Source of the DNA: Bacillota bacterium
GTDB taxonomy: Bacteria > Bacillota > Clostridia > Acetivibrionales > DSM-1351
Length of the DNA stretch: 49,118 nt
Assembly: GCA_023426005.1 (NCBI GenBank)
Contig: JAFABO010000157.1
Span: 1 to 49,118 of the forward strand
Direction: 5' to 3'
Positions 44,514 through 49,118 of the stretch are shown in pieces. The notes beneath the pieces are model-generated. The model did no database searches. It was not told where the DNA came from and saw only the letters and a list, made by a program, of their open reading frames with translations. A program made the position numbers and the translations under genes. Positions within the stretch are counted from its first letter, which is position 1; every line of letters starts with the position of its first letter.

Positions 44514-46135
44514 CAAGAAACACCATCCTTATTCATGTATAGAATACTGTCCCTGTACTCAGTCGGCGTGACACCTACTGCTTTTTTAAATATTCTGCTG
44601 AAATAATTCGGGTCACCATAACCGATTTCATAACATATCTCCTTAACGCTCATCAGACTGCTCTTCATTATTTCCTTGGCCGCGTTGATCCTCAGATTGG
44701 TAAGGTAATCAATAAAGTTCTCACCCATTTCATCTTTAAACAGCTTGCTGAAATAATGAGGGCTGATGTTGACTTCCTTTGACACTTCCTCGAGAGTGAT
44801 TTCGGTTTTGTAATTTTCCTTCATATATTCAACAGCTCTTATAATAAGAGAATTTGTCTTTTTTTCTCTGGACTCGGAGATACCCTTGGTAATATAATCT
44901 ATTCTTTCAAGACACCAGTGTTTTAATTCTGTAAGTGTGTCTAGAGTTTGAAGCTCAGAAATAAAGTCAATGCTGCTGAGGTTATCGGTAATATTATAAT
45001 CATAAGCCAGCCGGGATATAAGAATCATTATTTCGGTGAGCTTGGACCTTATTTTATTGACAGATCCATAATATTCTACCGTCAACCATTCAAATATATG
45101 ACAAAAGGCCTGTGTGGATGACTCCCTCTCTCCGAGAGCCACTTTTTCCAATAACAGCTTCTCCTTGGAGATGGGGTATTTCTCAGCCGGCAGCTCTTTC
45201 TCGGTGGGTATATCCATTATATGCAGGATGCCTGTTCCGTTTATAAAACGAATAGCCCTGAGTGATTCCTCATAAGAGAGGTAAATGTTGTCAAAGCCGC
45301 TATAACAGCGTCCAATTCCTATATAGAAATCGGCATCTACCTTTTGGGATATCTGACTATGGACCTGTTCTGCTATATTGACCGCCTCAAGTCTTCTTGA
45401 GTACTCATCGGTCTCAATTTCGGCGGGTATATAAACAATAATTCTGTTAAGGATTGCAGGGCCCATAAAACACCTGCATCTGGCCTTCAATATATCCCTT
45501 AAGTATGGGTAGAAGGATTGGCTTTTAATACTGAGGCCTATTCTGTTGACCATTTTACCGCAGTCATTGGACTGCGCAAATTCAACGGTCATAATATAAC
45601 CGCCGGATTCTTCTATCTCGAAAATATTCCGGTAGCTCTCCAATTCTGTGGTATTATCATCCAAAAAGAGCATGGAGTAAATAAAACCATTTTCAAGAAC
45701 GGGGAGGATATTCTCCATTTTCTCCTTAAGATCCAGCTCCTTCTTCCTCTTTGTGCGTTCTTTTTTTATATCATCAATACTTTTTTGCAGGGTTGAGATT
45801 ATTTTTTCCCTGTTAACAGGTTTGAGTAAATACTCCGAAACACCCAATTTGAGAGCGTCTTTGGCGAAGTCAAACTGGTCGAAGGCTGTAAGTATGATAA
45901 ATACACAATCCAGGAGCTTGTTCCGGAGTTCCCTGATGGCCTCTATACCGTTTATACCGGGCATACTTATGTCCATAAAAATTATATCAGGTATGAATCT
46001 TTCCGCCTTTTCTATAGCCTCCCTGCCGGAACGGGCCGACTCAATGGAAAAAATGCCGGGAAAACTCTTGTTTACTATAAAGAAAAGGGAATCTATTACA
46101 ATCTGCTCATCATCGGCGATCAATAACTTATACAT
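44513..46135 (-). CDS. YesN-type response regulator (receiver plus AraC DNA-binding domain)
   Basis: A 540-residue regulator. The receiver domain (1-120) has IADDEQ, the phosphoacceptor D55 in IIFMDISMPGINGIEA, the switch Thr in IILTAFDQFDFA and K in YLLKPVN. A long middle region of about 300 residues follows. Residues about 435-530 are an AraC double helix-turn-helix (SKEVNISPHYFSKLFKDEMG, CYEIGYGDPNYFSRIFKKAV). It overlaps the kinase gene by eight bases. Expected targets are the nearby xylF and paralogue promoters. Confidence 0.94.
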   Translation of the reverse strand: MYKLLIADDEQIVIDSLFFIVNKSFPGIFSIESARSGREAIEKAERFIPDIIFMDISMPGINGIEAIRELRNKLLDCVFIILTAFDQFDFAKDALKLGVSEYLLKPVNREKIISTLQKSIDDIKKERTKRKKELDLKEKMENILPVLENGFIYSMLFLDDNTTELESYRNIFEIEESGGYIMTVEFAQSNDCGKMVNRIGLSIKSQSFYPYLRDILKARCRCFMGPAILNRIIVYIPAEIETDEYSRRLEAVNIAEQVHSQISQKVDADFYIGIGRCYSGFDNIYLSYEESLRAIRFINGTGILHIMDIPTEKELPAEKYPISKEKLLLEKVALGERESSTQAFCHIFEWLTVEYYGSVNKIRSKLTEIMILISRLAYDYNITDNLSSIDFISELQTLDTLTELKHWCLERIDYITKGISESREKKTNSLIIRAVEYMKENYKTEITLEEVSKEVNISPHYFSKLFKDEMGENFIDYLTNLRINAAKEIMKSSLMSVKEICYEIGYGDPNYFSRIFKKAVGVTPTEYRDSILYMNKDGVS

Positions 46136-47663
46136 TCACATGCTCCTTTACACTGACAGGTATTTTCAGACATACCGAGGTCCCTTCGTGGGGCTTGCTT
46201 TCTATACTGACAATATTGCCCCGGCCATAAAAGATATTAAGCCTGCTAATCACATTTCCCATTCCGATACCTGTGGTATGGCCTTTTTTGGCCTCAATTC
46301 CGCTGGGGTCATCCGGGGATGCTTCTTCGGCCTTGCCCAGCAGTTGATCAACTTTTTTCCGGGGCATTCCTTTACCGTTATCCGAAACCGTTATTTCTGC
46401 ATAAGTTTTGCTGTTTTTAACCGACAGGGTTATTAATCCGCCTGACTCCATGTTGCTGATCCCGTGAATGAATGCATTTTCAACAATAGGTTGAAGAATC
46501 ATGCAGGGCATTTGTATATCCAGGTTTCCGGCTTCAATATCCTCAATGAACTCCACTCTGTCGGTGAAACGGGTCTTGAGTATATAGATGTAGGTTCTGA
46601 TGTTGTTTATTTCCTCACCCAGGGATACTGCCCTGTCAAGCTTTTTAAGATTGTACCTGAACAGGTTTGCAACATTTTCAATAAAGCAGCAGGTCTTGTC
46701 GGCACCCTCCATCATTGCTATCTGAGCGCCGGTATTTAGTGTGTTGAATATGAAGTGAGGATTGATTTGTGATTGCAGAGCCTGAAGTTCGGCTTCCTTC
46801 AAATGCGTTTTCATTATCAGGTTCTGCAGCTCCTGTTCCTTCAATTTATTCTGCAGCAAGGCCCTTTCCTCAATTGTGTCAATATGCTCCCGTATGCTGG
46901 AGGCCATCTTATTAAAGGCACTGGCCATAACACTTATCTCATCCTCGGTATCAAATTCTACCTGAGGTACGTCGAAATTACCTCTTGAAATTTCATCCGC
47001 CGCCTGGGATAAAGTTATTATAGGCTTTGTAGTTTTGTAAGTAATAAGTATAATAAATACGAGATTGAATAAAATAACTCCCAGAATAATAGCAATGTTT
47101 ATCAGTTGGACAATATCTATCCTGCTTGCAACCACGTGGTACCTCTGGGTATTTTCTTTGAGCAGTTCATTGTTAAGCTTGTTGATATACATATCTATAT
47201 ATCCAAAAACCCTGTTTGCATCGTTATAATAGGCGGTATACCTGTTTATATCACGGGCACGCTTTGCCTGAACAGCATTATAGGCAATATCCAGGTAATT
47301 GTTTATCATATTTGCTATGTCTCTTTGCAGAAGTCCGTTGGAACTGTAGTCTGCTTCTTCAAGAATTGTTTCTGACAGCTGCTGCAATTTGTTTTTTGAA
47401 CCTATAAAGCCTCTGAAACTATCTGAATGTTCGGTATCCAAATAGCTTTCCAGGTATTGCTGAACGTCTGTAACATTATCCTGGAGCTCATTAAGGGATA
47501 TATTGCTGATAAACAGAGAGTCCATCTGACCCATTAACATTCTGGCATTATAGTAAGTATAAAAACTTGCTGCGGCCATTAGGATCGTTGTGATCATAAA
47601 ATATAAAATAAGTTTTTTCCGTATTTTGTTTTTTCTTAAGAATCTACTGAAAAATTTTATCAT
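46128..47663 (-). CDS. YesM/LytS-type sensor histidine kinase
   Basis: A 511-residue kinase. Membrane helices near 17-36 and 186-208 flank a helical extracytoplasmic sensor of about 150 residues. A HAMP domain (209-262) and a coiled coil follow. The His_kinase motif LQSQINPHFIFNTLN places the phosphohistidine at 303, and the ATPase domain has IVENAFIHG and DNGKGM. AAGGA precedes the ATG. It sits between a membrane-anchored binding protein and its response regulator, the arrangement in which a binding protein rather than free sugar is sensed. Confidence 0.94.
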   Translation of the reverse strand: MIKFFSRFLRKNKIRKKLILYFMITTILMAAASFYTYYNARMLMGQMDSLFISNISLNELQDNVTDVQQYLESYLDTEHSDSFRGFIGSKNKLQQLSETILEEADYSSNGLLQRDIANMINNYLDIAYNAVQAKRARDINRYTAYYNDANRVFGYIDMYINKLNNELLKENTQRYHVVASRIDIVQLINIAIILGVILFNLVFIILITYKTTKPIITLSQAADEISRGNFDVPQVEFDTEDEISVMASAFNKMASSIREHIDTIEERALLQNKLKEQELQNLIMKTHLKEAELQALQSQINPHFIFNTLNTGAQIAMMEGADKTCCFIENVANLFRYNLKKLDRAVSLGEEINNIRTYIYILKTRFTDRVEFIEDIEAGNLDIQMPCMILQPIVENAFIHGISNMESGGLITLSVKNSKTYAEITVSDNGKGMPRKKVDQLLGKAEEASPDDPSGIEAKKGHTTGIGMGNVISRLNIFYGRGNIVSIESKPHEGTSVCLKIPVSVKEHVNV

Positions 47664-47693
47664 AAATTTATCCTTAATTAAATACTTTTGGAA

Positions 47694-48707
47694 TTATTTA
47701 CCTGTATCTCCAGTAGAAAGGGTCGCCACATTATCTTTTGTAACAGCATATACCTCAGTTCCTACATAGGCCGAGGTCCTTTTGGTAGTCTTCAGTTCAA
47801 CCAGGGCCCGTATGGCTTTATAACCCATATCCTGCGGATCACTCACTACGCTTCCGTATATTACATTCTTTTCTATATACCTCAGTATTTCCGGATAACT
47901 GCCGGAGCCTATTACTTTTATCTGACCAACCTTGTTCAGATCCACTACCATCTGTGTAACTCCGAGAGTATCCCTGGGGTTTGTACAAAAGATGGCGTTT
48001 ATCTGGGGGTTGTTGGTTATAAGCTCATTGGCTATTTCACCGGCACTGAATATACCCATTCCTGAAATGCGTATTTCTTCTACATCCACTTTTCCCTTAT
48101 AGGATTTGACCGCATCCTTGAAGCCGGTGACACGAAGATTTTGAGAAACATCGCCCGCATCAGGAAGGTAACCGTTTAATATGATGGCGACCTTTGCATT
48201 TCCACCGGTGGCATCGGCAACCATTTTACCGCCTACCATACCCACCTCATAATTGTTATTTCCTATATAGGCCATTCTCCCGCTGTTGTTGGCGTCACTT
48301 TCAACAGTTACTACGGGAATACTGATTTTAATTGCATCGTTTATAACCGGCGTAAACATGGTTTCGTCGGGAACATGTGTCGCAATGCCGTCTACGTTTG
48401 ACGCTATGGCTATATTGAGATATTGAAGCTCTTCCTCCAGATTTGTAAATCTGGGACTGTTAAATTCAACTGCCACATTAAATTCTCTGGCGGCCTTAAA
48501 AGCCCCCTTTTTTACATCGCTCCAGAAGGGGTCATATGAACTCGGCGCTATCACGGCAAAATGATAATCTGGTTTTTCAACACTTTGGGCAAACTTGTCA
48601 TCAAGAGGAGCCGATTCCTCCTTGACGGAATTTACAATTACAGTTGCAATTGTTAGAACCAAGAATAAGGAGATGAATAAGATAACAAACTTTTTCTTTT
48701 TGTTCAT
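47694..48707 (-). CDS. Membrane-anchored periplasmic-binding-type sugar sensor, XylFII-like
   Basis: A 337-residue protein. A single N-terminal hydrophobic helix (about 7-27) has no lipobox cysteine and no obvious cleavage site, so the protein should stay tethered. The rest is a ribose/xylose-class binding domain: FAVIAPSSYDPFWSDVKKGA, SNVDGIATHVPDETMFTPVI, MVADATGGNAKVAIILNGYL and NAIFCTNPRDTLGVTQMV. It lies 30 bases upstream of the histidine kinase gene. This matches XylFII of the XylFII-LytS-YesN xylose-sensing system known in Clostridium beijerinckii. GAGG precedes the ATG. Ligand identity is inferred. Confidence 0.85.
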   Translation of the reverse strand: MNKKKKFVILFISLFLVLTIATVIVNSVKEESAPLDDKFAQSVEKPDYHFAVIAPSSYDPFWSDVKKGAFKAAREFNVAVEFNSPRFTNLEEELQYLNIAIASNVDGIATHVPDETMFTPVINDAIKISIPVVTVESDANNSGRMAYIGNNNYEVGMVGGKMVADATGGNAKVAIILNGYLPDAGDVSQNLRVTGFKDAVKSYKGKVDVEEIRISGMGIFSAGEIANELITNNPQINAIFCTNPRDTLGVTQMVVDLNKVGQIKVIGSGSYPEILRYIEKNVIYGSVVSDPQDMGYKAIRALVELKTTKRTSAYVGTEVYAVTKDNVATLSTGDTGK

Positions 48708-48881
48708 TTAAACCTCTATTTAACCTCTGTTTTTCCGCCGGGCAGCGATGCAAATAGTGATAAAAGCTGTGATACAATTGTTCAATTATTATAGAATTAT
48801 ACGAATATAGATTATCAAATAATTACAAATAATACAACCGAAAATTAGTGTAAATTTGGTAAAGATAACTAATAGTGTGTA

Positions 48882-49118
48882 ATGATTTTTTTGGATTCTT
48901 TAATACAGCAGGATATAAATATTCTACAGAAAACCATCGCTCCGAAGGTCAAATTCAAGCTGGGCAACGAAACCCTTGAGCTGTGGGTGGAAAAAGGCGA
49001 AAACAGAAATGTTGTCATGATGGCAACTTATGAAAGTGACATACGAGTTAATAAGGATATTGACAAAGAAACTCTAAAAAAGGTAGAATCAGGAATAACG
49101 GGACTTGAACAAGATACT
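48882..49118 (+). CDS. Partial gene running off the window, product unrecognised
   Basis: An open frame of 79 codons from the ATG at 48882 to the window end, with an in-frame TAG nine bases upstream. The N-terminus begins MIFLDSLIQQDINILQKTIA and continues with a charged segment (KLGNETLELWVEKGENRN). It looks like genuine coding sequence, with a soluble, charged protein. No clear ribosome site is visible and I recognise no family. It is divergent from the XylFII-like gene. Confidence 0.5.
   Translation, partial: MIFLDSLIQQDINILQKTIAPKVKFKLGNETLELWVEKGENRNVVMMATYESDIRVNKDIDKETLKKVESGITGLEQDT

Noticed and set aside
45753..46436. A 227-codon plus-strand frame opposite the response regulator and kinase
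   Set aside because: It is antisense to intact receiver and ATPase domains, with no ribosome site.
1..49118. CRISPR arrays, insertion sequences with transposase, integrases, or attachment sites
   Set aside because: I saw no regularly spaced repeats, no transposase or recombinase motifs, and no direct repeats around the tRNA that would mark an att site.

Overview
The window looks like a chromosomal segment from a low-to-mid GC, plant-polysaccharide-degrading member of the class Clostridia, close to Acetivibrio/Ruminiclostridium. The basis is the mix of genes: a GH51 arabinofuranosidase whose catalytic glutamates fall at residues 173 and 292, the numbering I recall for the Clostridium thermocellum enzyme; YesM/YesN-type sugar sensing; anaerobic (cbi-type) cobalamin synthesis; strong GGAGG ribosome sites and several TTG starts. 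The genus call is inference.

Layout. 1-960: a small membrane protein and a tRNA-Arg(ACG) with its own promoter and terminator. 960-3630: an ArsR-type regulator with a large C-terminal domain, divergent from the GH51 gene, with clear back-to-back sigma-A promoters and an AT-rich inverted repeat at the GH51 start site. 3780-10100: a membrane-anchored AraC-family regulator divergent from a three-gene oligosaccharide ABC importer (two permeases and a binding lipoprotein). 10270-16840: a DUF116 protein, a YegS-type lipid kinase and the SbcDC nuclease.

16850-33683 is one long B12 transcription unit: sigma-A promoter, cobalamin riboswitch, distal intrinsic terminator, then cbiMNQO (cobalt ECF transporter), cbiD, L, F, G, a short hemA, cbiH, J, X, the fused cbiET, cbiA, P, C, B and cobD. 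The genes mostly abut or overlap. They cover cobalt import, precursor supply, cobalt insertion, ring contraction, amidation and aminopropanol attachment, but not upper-tetrapyrrole steps (hemBCD, uroporphyrinogen methylation) or lower-ligand attachment (cobUSTC).

33685-35582, between a terminator-like hairpin and a convergent glgB, is an AT-richer two-gene cassette with its own promoter: an ABC/AAA_15-type ATPase translationally coupled to a TOPRIM-fold protein. It resembles split OLD/PARIS/AbiL-type phage-defence pairs, but I cannot assign it to a named system. It is the best candidate here for an undescribed system. 35545-37827 is glycogen branching enzyme. Upstream of glgB lies a roughly 158-bp near-palindromic element flanked by TA dinucleotides, which looks like a MITE.

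38200-48707 is a minus-strand pentose-type sugar locus: a membrane-anchored periplasmic-binding protein, YesM/LytS histidine kinase and YesN response regulator (matching the XylFII-LytS-YesN xylose-sensing plan of Clostridium beijerinckii), then a XylF paralogue and an xylFGH ABC importer. It is interrupted by a plus-strand DUF3231 gene. The window ends inside an unidentified plus-strand gene.
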